From Lasiosphaeria ovina (lineage: Eukaryota; Ascomycota; Sordariomycetes; Sordariales; Lasiosphaeriaceae), in assembly GCA_033439765.1 (NCBI GenBank), contig JAULSN010000003.1, forward strand, positions 4,464,001 to 4,528,000: DNA of 64,000 bases, given 5' to 3'. Of this stretch, positions 45,620 to 57,750 are shown in pieces (positions within the stretch are counted from its first letter, which is position 1; every line of letters begins with the position of its first letter). A program made the translations under genes and the position numbers. The notes under the pieces were generated by a model. It made no database searches. It was not told the origin of the DNA and saw only the letters and a program-made list of their open reading frames with translations.

Positions 45620-48600
45620 TTACGGCTTGCTGATCTGTTCCTTGCGGAAGAACTTGAAGAAGCCGACGCAAATGACGAGCTGCAGGATGAGGGCGACCCA
45701 GAACCACGGCTTTGCGAGGCCGGCGGTGATGCCTTCGGAGAAGTCGGGGAAGACGTCGCCGGGGCCGACATTATTGGGGGCGCTGGCTCTAGCCACGATG
45801 GTGGCGATGGAGCCGATGACCTGGGCGACAAGCATGGCCACGCACACGTGGATGCGCGTGAGCGTCAACATGAGAATCATACCGATACCCGCGTTCTGCA
45901 CCGTGTCAAGCAGGCCGAGCCAGAGCCAGAGCGACCGTCCGAGAATCGCCGACCAGAATGGTGTGCCTGCCCAGGGGAGGTAGAGGCCAAACCCGCTGGT
46001 GCCCCAAAGCATCTGCGCCCAGCGAGGAGCGCCGAGCCCGAGAGCGAAAAGGGGCAACCACCACGGATGACGCTTGCTGACAAAGGCGAAGAAGGCCAGG
46101 AAACCGATCCACACGCCGATGTAGAAGAAGGCCGTCAGGAGGAGCGTGCCCCAGATCGGCACGTGCTGGCTGCTAAACAGGTAGAACCAGTTGCGACCGT
46201 ACGGCGAGGACAGGAAGTAGTTTTGCAGGATGACGGCCACGAAGAACCAGACGGTCGTCTTGCGGCGGAAGATGGAAGTGTACAGCGACGGCACCTCGTC
46301 GGGCTCCTGGCGGTAGTAGTCGGGCAGGCCGATATAGAGCATGATACCGCACGTCCAGAGGAGGACGGCGATTACCATGGTAACGGGGAACAGGACAGGC
46401 AGAGCCGAGATGGGCCCGACATTGCCCTGAGCGCCCGACGACGAGATGAGATTGCCCCAGAACCAAAGCATGACCGTGTACGCTTGCTGGACGCCCTGGA
46501 TGATACAGGCTCGCCAGATCCAGGTCGAGACGGGAGCGCCACCCTCGTCACCAAAATTGAAGGCGAAGAACAGAGCACCGCTGGACGATCCAGTCGCATA
46601 CAAGCCCGTTGCCACGTTCTGCACCCAAGACCGCGTGTTCAAGTTCTTGAAGAAGGGTGCAGCGCCGATCAGGGCGAAGGCGGCGCCGTAGAAGATCCAC
46701 GGAAGCGAAAGAGAGTAGATGGACCTGGTAGTCCGCGAAAGGACGCCCCAGCAGATAGATGTAGCAAGGTAGATGGAGGCAACAATGTAAAGACGCTCGG
46801 CCGACTGACCAAGTTCGCCAGTGAGGAGGGTGATCTGGTACGAGTTGGAGGCGACGATCTGGCCGAAGGCGAGGAAGATGGAGTACACGGGCCATTCGCC
46901 AACACGCCGCTGCACGAATTTCTTGATGCCAGTAGGGGGTGCATAGTCGTCCCTGAGCCCGTACTCCTCTCGCTTCGACTTCTCGAAATCCTCTTTGGCG
47001 TGCTGGTATGCCATGCCGTAATCCTCAGAGTTCCGTCTCGACGAGGGGCCGCCGCTGCCACCCGCTCCAACCAAGTTGACCGTGGAATTGAAACGGGAGT
47101 GGCCGGTACCGAGCTTGGCGTCGCGCATCCCGTCGAAGAATTCTCTCTCACTGTCGACCAGGTACTCCTCGATACACAGCTGAGAGATGGTGTTCTTGCT
47201 GTTGAGCTTCTCGAGCTTCTTCTCAAAGGCCGTGATGAACTTTCCGTCGGAGTCGGTGAAGAAGGGATCGACTTGCTGCAGTTTGAAATCCGTCCGGCCT
47301 CCTACAATTGAGTCGACAGACACCACACTTGCAAAGCTTGCCGTGGACAGGCCGTGAGCATGTCGGAGGTTACGCCGAGGATTGGGGCTCCACTCAGCCT
47401 CTCCCAAGAACCGTGGAGGAGCAAGCGTGCTGGTGTCCGAGTAGACCGAGTCGGCATCGCTGTCGTGCTGCCGGCCGCGCATATCCGGGAATGCAGGGCT
47501 GTGGAGACCGGAGCTCGGGAAGCCGGGTCCAGCGAAGTCGGGTGTCCCAGGGCGAGATCCGCTTCCACCGCCACCTCGGCTAGGTGGTAATGGCCAGCCT
47601 GAAGGCGATTCGGGGCGTGATGGAAGGAACATGGATCCCGTGGTCGGTGTTAGTGGCGTTAGGTTGCGATCTCTGGAAACATCGCGTTCTCTTGACGCGC
47701 CACGATCCCTCGACGAGCTGATATTGAGCTTCCGCTTTGACTTGAACTTCATCTTGTTGTGCAGCTTGATGGAACGGCCCTGGAGCTTCTCGAGTCCTTC
47801 CAGCCATTGTGCAACAGGGAAACGCTGCTTTGCCGACCACGCTCTCATCTTTGCGCGAACATCTGTCTTGGAGTCCAGTGCCGCCACAACGGCCTGCTTG
47901 AATTGACTCACTGTAATGTTTTGTTGTGGTCAGCGATATGAAACTGAATCACACGGGGAGATAAATTCGACTTACGCAAATGAGATGTGCTGGCTGATTC
48001 AATGGTATACCACCATCCTGGCATTTGTCCCAAACCTCCGACCTTGGCGCCAACTCCGAGAGCTCCCTTTCGGCCGAATTCGACGGCCACCAGACCGAAG
48101 GGCTCGTCTCGGGAGGGAATCAAGGCAAACTCGGCTCCGCTGAAGATGTAGGGCGGTAGAGACGTGAACTCGGGTTTGCTGAAGACGCGGGTAGGGTAGA
48201 TCTCCATCAACTTGGACAGTTTGAGAGCCGCGAACTTGCCGTACAAGTCAATGCAGGGACCAACACATATGAGCTGCGTATTCGGGTATTCGTCCAGGAT
48301 AGAGGGGAACAGATCAGCGATCAAATCCACACCCTTCTGTTGACTCCAACGGCCGACAAAGACGAAAAGTTCCGCGTTAGGGTTGACTTCAAGGCCGGCC
48401 CATTCCTGTGCCTGTCTTCGAAGGTCGCCTCTTGACCTCTCAAAGTCCTGATCAATCTTGACGTCCTTTTCGTGCTTGGCGTGGGCATCCCATTGCTCCA
48501 TGTCGCTCGGGTCCGGGTTAGGAAGCTGTCCAATTTGCGACAGACCCCAGAAAACTGGAATTGGTCAGTTCATGCACCATGCGCCATAGTTTGTTTGACA

Positions 48601-51600
48601 AGGTTGGGGGGGGGCTCTTACTCGGATATCTAGCGAACGATCTGTCTCCGTACTTCTTCGAGACACCGACGGCACCAAATCCAGACTGGTGGACCCGAAG
48701 ATAACTGACCGCGGCGTGAAGAAGATTGAAGACGGAGCCGAATTGCACATATTGCTGGACAATATCATTAGACAGGTTGAAGACTCCACAGACTTCCTTT
48801 CGCTCCTCGGGGGTTCGGAGCGGCCAAAGGCCCTGGAACTCGGCATTGTGAAGCGACAGGCAGCAGGGTATGGTGATTTCTGGCAAGAGGTAGAGCGGGG
48901 CAACACCGCCGTGGTAATCGTTGATGTGGTAAATATCGACTGGGAATCGCGTAATGGTCTGCGCGATACACTGGTTCCACGCCGAGTAGTAGATGGCCGA
49001 ATCGATATTGTCCATTCTGGGCGGGTAGGGCTCAGCTTTGGTTTGCTGCCGGAAGACGGGCGCATCGAGGAGTACATAGGTAATGTTCTCGACTTGATGA
49101 TACTTGACCATGACTTGGTAAGGGGCATTGAGAATCTCCACTGTCATCGGCTCGGCCTGCTCCTCAGGAACGTCCGGATATGTGATATCGCCGACGCAAG
49201 GAACAACCCAAATCAGATCTTGATGGCCGAGAGCTTTACCCATGAGCTGAGCCATGACACCGAGGCCTCCGATCTTGACTTTGATGTTCCAATCATCGAT
49301 ATTGTACTCGACGGTAGCGATCAAAACCATTCTGCGCTTGGGAGGAAGATCGGCGAGTCCGACTGCGCCATCCCCGAAGTCGGAGGCGCTCGAAACGGAC
49401 CCTCTTCGGCTGCGTGACTTCATAGCCGACACCTTGGACTTGACTTTGGCATTCGTCTGGTGGAGGACGCCCGACAGAGTGATTGCCGGCTTCTTGATTC
49501 CCTTCTCAACAACCTTGACCTTGTAAAATGTCCCAATGAACACAAACACAGCAGCCAGGCCCGTGAGAATGGGTACAATCCACAAGAGGATGAAAAAAGC
49601 GATCTGGTATCTCCTGTCGCCCTGCGGTACCAATTGGTAGCTCATGGTGGAGTCTTGGAGCACAAGCCGGTACGAGAGGAACGGATAAACTGGACCTTGA
49701 GTGATGTTGATGACGGTGGGCACCATGGCAGAAGGGGGCATGCGGTCGAGAATGGTGTCGTTGTCGATATCGCCGTAAATGAACGACTGGTCGGGGTGGC
49801 CGTCGGGGTTCATGCCCCAAACATTCAACTGCAAGTCGCCCGGCCATTCGTCCATGTAATGCCACTCCCATCGGGCATCGGCGGTAAGGGCCAAGGCGTT
49901 CTTGGCGCCGCCGTCAAAGCCGTACTGATTGAACTTCCCGTTGACCCAGAGATGAGGGAATCGGCGTTGGCTCGAAAAGCCAGTGTCGCCATGCTGAACA
50001 AAGGCGGAGCTCCCAAGGATACGACTGTGATACTGCACAATGACATGCTGGCCCTGCCACTCCTGGGCCTTGGAGCCTTTCCAGTCGAGTTGGCTAATCG
50101 CGGTGCTTCCAGCCTTGTAAGGCTGCCACAGGCTCCACGACGAGCCCCAGTTCGTAGAATACCGCCACTGGTCTGCTCCGGGAGCGCTGTGCGTCACCGA
50201 CAGGTTGCCATTGGAATCCCAAGACAAGAGCGAGCTGGAATAATTGGCCACCATGGGGTTGACAATCGGATTGTCTTGCTTGCCAACCCTGAGAAGAAAC
50301 CCATCCCGCGCGTTGGTAAAACTGCCCGCCCTCTTCGTTGTAGCGTTGGCCACGGTGATGAGATGGACACCATCAGCGACATCGGTCAGCGTCGCGGACC
50401 ACTTCCAGCCAGATGCCAGGGAACCAACAAATGACGCCGGTAGACTTTCGTCTCCTGTCACATTCACACACTTCACCGAATTCTTGTCTATCTTGGGGAA
50501 AATGCCCTTCTCCGTAGACGAGTTGAACTGGATAACTGAAGTCACTCCGTCGCAGCTCATTTCTACATTGAAGTAGAACGCGATGTCCACCGTGCTTACG
50601 TCGGCAGCCGACTGGACCGGCGTGTCATGTCCAGGAGTAAACTTAGTGATCATCGGAGGTGGCGGGGCAAACGAGACAATGGGGACGTAGACGCGGAACT
50701 CGAATGGGGCGAGCACAATTGGCGGGGGGCAACCCTTGCCCTCGACTGTTGAGTTGTTGTCGAGGGTAAGAGTGCCGTGAGGGAATAGGAGATTCTGGAC
50801 CGTGGTCCCAACCTTGAAGGGCGAAATGAATCCGTCCGTCGGTGACGAGCAGTCGAAGTCATACCGGTGGGTGTCGTTCGAGTTGTGATAGACCAACCAC
50901 ACGTCTGTTGTATTTCCGAGATCCTGGATACCCGGCCATCCCTTCTTCAACACACTCCAAATGCCCACCTCAGTCTGCGTCTTCCCGGAACCGGGCAACT
51001 GTGTCATTGTGGTTTTGGAAGACAGCTGCTCGAGATAGACGCCTTCCTTGACAGACGGAAACTGGTCTCGGATATGGAACAGGGTTTTGATAATGTTCCG
51101 GACGGGATGAGACGGGTCTCTGTGATCCCACGAGTTCCTGATGTCCTGGCATCCCAGTCTCGCCGATTGCAGAGGCATGTTGAAATACTGGGTACTACCT
51201 CCTGCGTAGCAGCCGTGGAGGTACCACGCGGGCGATGCGGCCATAGATTGACGACCGAAAATATAATTGTCTGCCGTGTTGTCCAAGACGTAGAATGCCT
51301 GCTCTTCTCCCCACAGAACGAGAGGGATTCCGGGCAACAGGAGATACGTGATGAACATGCCGAGCAGCATACGGTCAACGCCTTGCTCGATACCCGGCCA
51401 TCTGAAGACGTCCTGATTCGTCACTCCGATCATGTGGCGGGGATCGAAGTAGCTGTGTTCCGGGTTCGCATTCACAAAGTCGTTGGTCGTAAGCATCTGG
51501 TTCCACATTTGCACCCAATTCGTAGGAAGATCATAGCCGGCCTCCAAATTACCGTCCATGCCTAGAAATCTGGTCAGGAAGCGATATACCGAGTACGAAA

Positions 51601-53082
51601 ACGCCGAGGCATCGAGCGCAGTCTTTCCAGGCTCGCGCAAGAAGTTCTTCGGGTCCGACGCCAAAGTGAGGTTGAGGGCAAGGCTGGGGTCCTTGTCCAG
51701 TCCGTCTCTCTGGTCTGGCTGACGGCCACGTCCTAGATAGATGGAGCCAATATCATTTCCACCAGTGATTTCGCCAGGCATGAAGAAGTTCGTCTTTCCC
51801 ACGGCCCGAGCGCATTGTCGAAGTGCCGATGAGAATTCGGCCGAGGCATCGGCCGTCACCTGGATTGCTTTGTCGTACCGGAAACCATCAATGTCGAGCA
51901 TGCGAATTGTCATGCAAGAGAAATTGATCAACTTCTGTTGGACCGATGGCAACCATTCTCGGAGTCGATCTTGGACGGATGCGAACTTCGTAATCTGGCG
52001 GCGGTAATCGGGAAATACACCAAAAGCCTCCGTGTCGCCAAACTATTATACCGCGTTGCCATATTAGATTTCAGATCGCACAACCCCGTTGGTCCAACGG
52101 AAGCTGGCTGCTGGGAGAGGTTTTTGAGGCGTAAATGTTGCTTACCTGGTCAAAATCACTGTCATAGCATCCCTTGAATTGGTCGACATATATCTGGTCG
52201 ATTGGGTACCCAGTCTCGTTCCAGAAGCGCGGGAACTTGCAGGTTTCATTGTAGGTGTCGGTGAAGTCAAAATCCAAGTACCGTCTGTCTGATTTGTACA
52301 CGACCTTGTGCTCTTCTGGATTAAACGGGGTGGATTCGTTCAGGTATCCATCAAAACCTAAGAGATCGCTCATACTGTTGTCCGTCTTTAGCACTTGCGG
52401 CCAACCTCGGGGAAAACGACCGGTTGTACTTACGTTGCCACGGTGTTGTCGAGCAGGACATACATGCCCCTTTCGTGTATCGCGGTTATGAGACGGCGCC
52501 ATTCGTCAATGTTTCCAAAATGCGCATCGAGGAGTGTAAGATCAACGGGCTACCCAGCATTAGTCTACTTCGGTGTCCTCCTTATCGGGTAGAGAACAGC
52601 AAAACACACCGAATATGAGTCGGATTGCCATGGTAGATTAATAAACGGAGATCCAGCGATATAGAGTCCCTGCCAACCTATCAGTAACCAAGTTCTCGTC
52701 GAGGTTGAAGATCATATGTTGTCCTGACCTTCACGCCCATGCCATGGATGTAATCCAGGCTGTCGATGACGCCCTGAACATCTCCGCCATAGCGCAACTG
52801 TGTGCTGGTGATATCCTGCTCAAATACTGTTCCGTTGGCGTTGTCGTTGGTCGGGTTACCGTTGACGAAGCGATCCAGGAAGAGGGTGTAGAATGGAAAT
52901 CTCCAGTTATCCGGCGATTTGTTATATGTGTGATCCTCCCAGGTGCCATTATAATGGAGGGGATCCTCAGCTGTCTGATTCCTGTTCAGGTTCCAGTCGG
53001 AGTATTCGGGGTCCCATCGAAGGGAGGTTGCGAGTCTGGCTCCGAGACCCAAGGATAAGATAAGTGATAAAAGTGCTGACAT
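45620..53082 (-). CDS. ags1: Alpha-1,3-glucan synthase
   Basis: Seven exons (53082-52729, 52669-52610, 52549-52434, 52374-52146, 52042-48622, 48554-47976, 47910-45620) give 2349 residues, normal for the family. The protein makes cell-wall alpha-1,3-glucan at the plasma membrane. In order: a signal peptide (about 1-20); an extracellular GH13 amylase-like domain with nucleophile D305 ([12 protein letters not shown]) and acid/base E344 (FMPGEITGG); a beta-rich stretch; one membrane helix near 1063 ([15 protein letters not shown]); a cytosolic GT5 glycogen-synthase-like domain starting near 1157 ([17 protein letters not shown]) with DYHGGVAPL and [10 protein letters not shown]; a Ser-rich linker; and a multi-pass C-terminal membrane region (about 1925-2340), thought to export or hold the chain. 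No catalytic residue I can judge is missing. The long region upstream suggests complex regulation. Confidence 0.95.
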
Positions 53083-56000
53083 CGTCACTGAGAGAACGAA
53101 AGCATATCGGCCGGGGAAGCAGAAGGAAAAAAAAGCCCCAGAAGATAAACAACAACAACAAACGCAACAAACGACTGGCGGCTATACCAAAACGAAGGAC
53201 GGCGCTGCTGAGACAATGCCAAAAAGCGAATGTGGGCGAAGAAATCGAGGCGTCGACCGGAGAACGAACGCAAGTTGCAGATTGGCAAGAGAGAGATCTG
53301 AGATTAGAATGGGAAATCCCAAAAGCAGTGGTGGCACCATGCGGAGAGAATACGAGGGGGGCGGGAATCGTTATCGCCCGCGGAGGCAATCCCAGGAGCT
53401 CTTGTCAGTCACGGTGGACCCTCCTGCACAGCGTCGACAGCCGAACACTGGACGACACCCGGCTCGCATAGGGTACCCAGGCGGGCAGCCAGCCATCTGG
53501 GGCTGGGACGAAACGTTCCCCGTACAGAGCAGGTACTGTCCATACACACGTACATACAGTACTCCATACACTACATCACAGCACAGGATACAATAGTGGC
53601 ATGCATGAGGTGTCCGTAGCGAGTCCAGTAACTGCAGCGAAGCTCTGCTAAGTCGACGAACCAGTGATGGGTGGTCTGTCTTGATTGTCAGGGGTCGGCC
53701 AAGGGCTGCAAGGGAGAAATGAGAGGGCTGCGTCTGACGGCCGTGGCGGGCTCCCGGTCGAGCCTCACGCCCCCTCCCCCGAACCCCATGTCGTCGATCC
53801 CTACCACAAAAACACCATCACAGTGCTCCAAAGCTCAGCCTCGGGGTGTGATGCGGGATTCCCACCACTGAGGCACCACGCTGGGCGCCACTTGGCCCGA
53901 TGGCGCCAAACCCCGAAGGCACAGACCAGACAGAAATTAGCGAGGGGAGCAAAATGGAAACAATAAAAAATACTCTGTCTGCCCAAAAGGGGGGAAGGGG
54001 GTGGGCAGACAGCTGCAGCAATGCAGGTGGCTTGCACTGCCAGAACATGCCCAGCTTTCTGCCTGCACGCGCACAAGTTTCTTGGAGTTGGGAGTCCCCA
54101 ATCGCTATTCCGTAAAATTGGGATCAAACCAAACGACGCTAGGGCAGAGCGGGACACCTTTCGTCCATCTCCTTGGTCTCGCTGGGGTAACGTGACGTCC
54201 CTGTAAGTGTGAATTCATGCTGGAGCCGTTTCTCCTCTGAATGAATACGAATATTCTTGCCAAGCGCGACGCAGCCAACGCATATGATACATACTCGGAA
54301 TCCAATGTGACGATATCGAGTGGATATTCCTTTGACGGCTCCTCAGTGGCCCTCTAATTGGGAACCGCAGCGGAGCCAGGAAAATTCATTCGGCGAAACA
54401 GGAGTAACTTAACTGAGTAAGACCGCGACCGTTGGTGCAGGTGGACGCGCAGTGGCAATTGGTCCAAGATAGCGCACGACACATGTCGTCAAGCAAGTCT
54501 TCCTGAGGCTGAAAGATGCCGTGGGGGCCTTTGGCAGGGGACAATTATGTATTTGTCCATTTCTTGGGGGGAGGGGTATGCGCAAAACGCACAGATTATC
54601 TGCTTCTGGCCTTATGCACCACGTCTGACCACGCCGTTTGGGGAAAACTCAACACGAACAACTGGACGATTACCCCATAACAGGGCCGAGGGGCGGCACT
54701 GGCCGAATTCCCGGACACGAGGCCCAAAGTTGAAGCCTATAATGATGCCCAAGTTTAGTTATCCAATATGTATGAAGCAGCCAACGCACGTGGATATTTC
54801 CAGCAGAATCAGAGTGGAAATACGTCGGAGATAATCTGACGGGCGGTCGAAACTCGAGCGCAATCGGCAGCTTGAAGCACGGTCCGCGGTACTCGTGCCC
54901 TGGGTCCTTGGGGGGCTGGGTGCCCTGTCCTGAAAAAGCCCTGGGGCCTGGGCAGATGAGAATGGAAAGCAATGCGACAGACAGCTAAGGTAGCGCCCGA
55001 GTCCCTGTCCGTTTGTTCCAGGTCGGCATCAACACCCTGCATCCTGGACCGCTGAGGTAACCTTGCCAGTTTGCTTGAGCTTGAGACAGGCGAAGCGGTC
55101 GTTGGGCCTGCCGTCAATCAGACGTTTTGGTGGAGTCACGCCCTGCCGTGTTCTAAAATAGCATAGCGTAATCAGTCAACCGGTCAGTCAGTCAATGGGG
55201 AGAGCCCAAATAGAACATGAAATGGGACGGTGGGGTTGGGGGCCACTAAACTTCTTGGTGAGCTTGGCAGTAAGCTTTGATTGAGCTCAATCCTCCCTTG
55301 CCGCTCGAGCCTGGAAGCGCGGGACGAAATCGAAAAGGAGGGGCCGATTGGGGGGCGCGGAATTTTGCACGACCCAACGCCCCGGCCTGACCCTTACGAG
55401 TCATGGACCGACCGGTCGCTGGAGGATTTAAGAATCACGGAGCATCCTGCCAGATGGTTCAAGGTTGTTGCGTCAGATGGGCTGCCGACGGCAGGGCCAC
55501 CACGGAAATAAAAATACATGGTCCGGCGCGACCGAAGCGGATGTCGACGACTTGCCCTACCCGCGGGTAGGTGTGCAAAATCAGAATAGGCAAACCCACA
55601 CGGACGGAACACAGGGCTTTCGAATCCAGAGGCTGGGCCAGGGCTTGCAAAATCCGGGCAACTGGAAGATGCCAAGCAAGGTTTTCCAGAAGGATTTCCC
55701 CCCAAAGTGCACCATTTCTTCGCGAAATTCGCTTACTCACACAGCCCCCCGTTGATTCTTGCCAAGAAATTCCAAAGCATCCATGCGTGCTTACCTTCCC
55801 ACTGAAATGAGGCGGTGCTTATCTTCTATTCGTTTTTGGCTCGATGACGAATTTTCTCGACATTTAGAACTCGCTCCGCGGCTCCATACAACATTCGCGC
55901 AATTGTAACGTTATATTCTCACGCACATGCACGCGCGAAGGAATGACTTGAATAGCTTCTCAAGTCGCACACGTCTGCAGTTTTAGTGAATGGCGCGGGA

Positions 56001-56692
56001 GGGGCTCAGGAAGGCCGCCGGCTCCCGTCGCAACCGCCCCTCTTCGCGCGTCCAATCGCCCGTGACTCGGATGATGTGCTTTCTCCTAAGTGGAGTTGCT
56101 CCGACCTCCCCCAGGCCCCGACCTCGCGCAACCGCAACCGGCAACCGGCACACCCTGGCCTTGCTGTGTAAGGTATTCCGTTTTCATGCTTCGAATCCCC
56201 AATACGTACAGAAATTCCACCCATACAGTGCCAGGAGTGCGCGATGGTTGCGGCCCCCAATCTACGATGGGATTTTGTTATGACTTCAGTTCGGATCCAA
56301 TAATGAGAGGAAGTTCACGTGTAAATGATAATGGTAAAGTTCAGTAAACGGTTCAGTTAAACTGTCTACACTACCCAGACTAGGTGATGCAGTGCAGCAA
56401 TGACAAGGTGATCAAGTGCCGCAATAACTGCGTGATCAAATGAATGAACATGAAGAAGACGAACCTGACTCCTGAGCCACAGCTGGAAGCTACCAGCGTA
56501 GACTGGGTAGTGTGCTGTAGCTAGTCGCCATGAAGTGTGAATACAAGCGTGATGGTTGTTCGCATGCTGGTGGCAGGCTGAGTTGACTCGAGACAGTTAC
56601 CTCGATATTGAACAATAAGAAAAAGAAAGTGCCAAATCTCCGTAAGTTAACGGACCTGGAAGAAGAAAACACAAAGAATGGGGTAGCTAGAG
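53083..56692. other. Large intergenic region upstream of ags1
   Basis: About 3.6 kb with no gene I can support; it should include the ags1 promoter. A CAA/A-rich stretch (53126-53172) lies in the presumed 5' leader. A 24-bp tandem repeat occurs at 56382-56442. No tRNA was recognised, although TTCGAATCC-like strings occur at 55618 and 56189 without cloverleaf partners. Confidence 0.55.
56382..56442. repeat. 24-bp tandem repeat, 2.5 copies
   Basis: Units at 56382-56405 and 56406-56429 and a partial one from 56430 share GGTGAT(C/G)-A-GTGC-GCAATAAC-like sequence. Confidence 0.7.
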
Positions 56693-57750
56693 TTACTTCC
56701 CGCGTCCGTGAAGATCGTCAGCAATACCGGACCGATGGGAATTGGGGTGGCGGTTATCGCTCTCCGGATAGCGACGATTATGTCTCTCTGAATAGCGGTG
56801 ATTGTGGTTCTCTGAATAGCGACGATCATAGCTCTCTGGATAGCGGGGGCCATGGCTGTCCAGATAGCGGCGATCGTGACTCTCCAGATAGCGTCGATCT
56901 TGGTTCTTTGGATAGTGGTGGCCCTCATACTGGACTCGATGCGAACTTGGTTCCTTTTGCCGTCTCAATTCTGACACTTCTGCTCTGAGTGACTCGATTG
57001 TTCTCTCCTATCTAGCAATCAACTGTTCCTGCTCCGCCACTCGCTTGTCCAGCTGGTGGATCAATGGGTGTGCCGGAGCATCTGATTGATTCTTGATCTC
57101 CAACAAGTTGGGGCGGTGGGACATCATTTTGAAAGCCTCCTGACTAGAGTCCAGCCAGGACTTCTGGGTGGCAACCTCTGCATCTAGAGAGTTCAGACTA
57201 GTGAATTCCCGCTGCTAATCATTAGCAAGGGCTGCTCTAAATCCCCCGAGGCAGTCTTGATTTCCTCCGGGATGCTGGCATACCCACTGATAAGACTCGC
57301 TCGGAGGTTGTCGGTGGATTTCGGTTCCGCTTGGACGTTCGCGCCATGCTGAAGCTCGCGCGCTCTTGTGAACGCGCTGCTAAGCAATTCGCTACTTTCG
57401 CTCTCAGGTTCCTTCTTCACGGTTGGCTCTTCACTCGAACTCTTAGGTTCCTGCTTTGGTTCCAAGTCAACTGCCTGTGTGATGGTCGTCGCTTGGCGCT
57501 TGGTAGCTCGAAAATTACCCGCATCGATCAAGGCCCTCTTTCCTTTGCCCCTCTCTCCGGTCGTCAAATCGCGTGGGTTGGAGCTGAATATCTCGGTGGG
57601 GGGTTTAGCAGGTCCTTGAATGTCGGTAGCAGAACGGCGAGAGGCTAAATTGCCAGGAGAATGTTGAAATGGACTGAACTTGGTCACAGTTTGGTCACCT
57701 GCCCTGAGGGTTGGAGCTTGGAAGGAGACCAGAAGCTGGACTGCGGACTC
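56693..57750 (-). pseudogene. Degenerate gene with coiled coil and octapeptide repeats
   Basis: Reading on the minus strand, an open stretch from about 57768 to 57193 (Lys/Glu/Ser-rich, for example RGKGKRALID, EPTVKKEPESE) runs into a TGA. One base out of frame it continues as a plausible coiled coil (LNSLDAEVATQKSW, HQLDKRVAEQEQL), is cut by a TAG where a Gln codon would fit, and resumes ERTIESLRAEVSELRR. It then enters seven 8-residue repeats of the RRYLESHD type and ends at a TAA (56693-56695). No ATG opens the first part. One frameshift, one nonsense codon and no start point to a decayed gene. A rare intron removing the middle is the alternative, but it would delete the coiled coil. I do not recognise the family. 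Confidence 0.55.
56761..56928. repeat. 24-bp tandem repeat, 7 copies
   Basis: Units start about every 24 nt (56761, 56785, 56809, 56833, 56857, 56881, 56905) with the form TCTC-GGATAGCG-CGAT. On the minus strand they encode octapeptides such as RRYLESHD and RRYPESYD. Confidence 0.85.

Noticed and set aside
45060..45707. Minus-strand frame of 215 codons with hydrophobic stretches
   Set aside because: It overlaps the glucan synthase stop in another frame and contains poly-A/T derived runs; best seen as 3' flank.
45848..47311. A 487-codon plus-strand open frame
   Set aside because: It is fully antisense to the last exon of the glucan synthase, has no recognisable domain, and GC-rich codon bias leaves such antisense frames open.
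55618..56198. Possible tRNA genes from TTCGAATCC strings
   Set aside because: No matching acceptor, anticodon or D-arm pairing could be found around either string.
56761..56928. CRISPR-like array
   Set aside because: Units are contiguous 24-bp tandem repeats without spacers, in a fungal genome and in phase with a reading frame.
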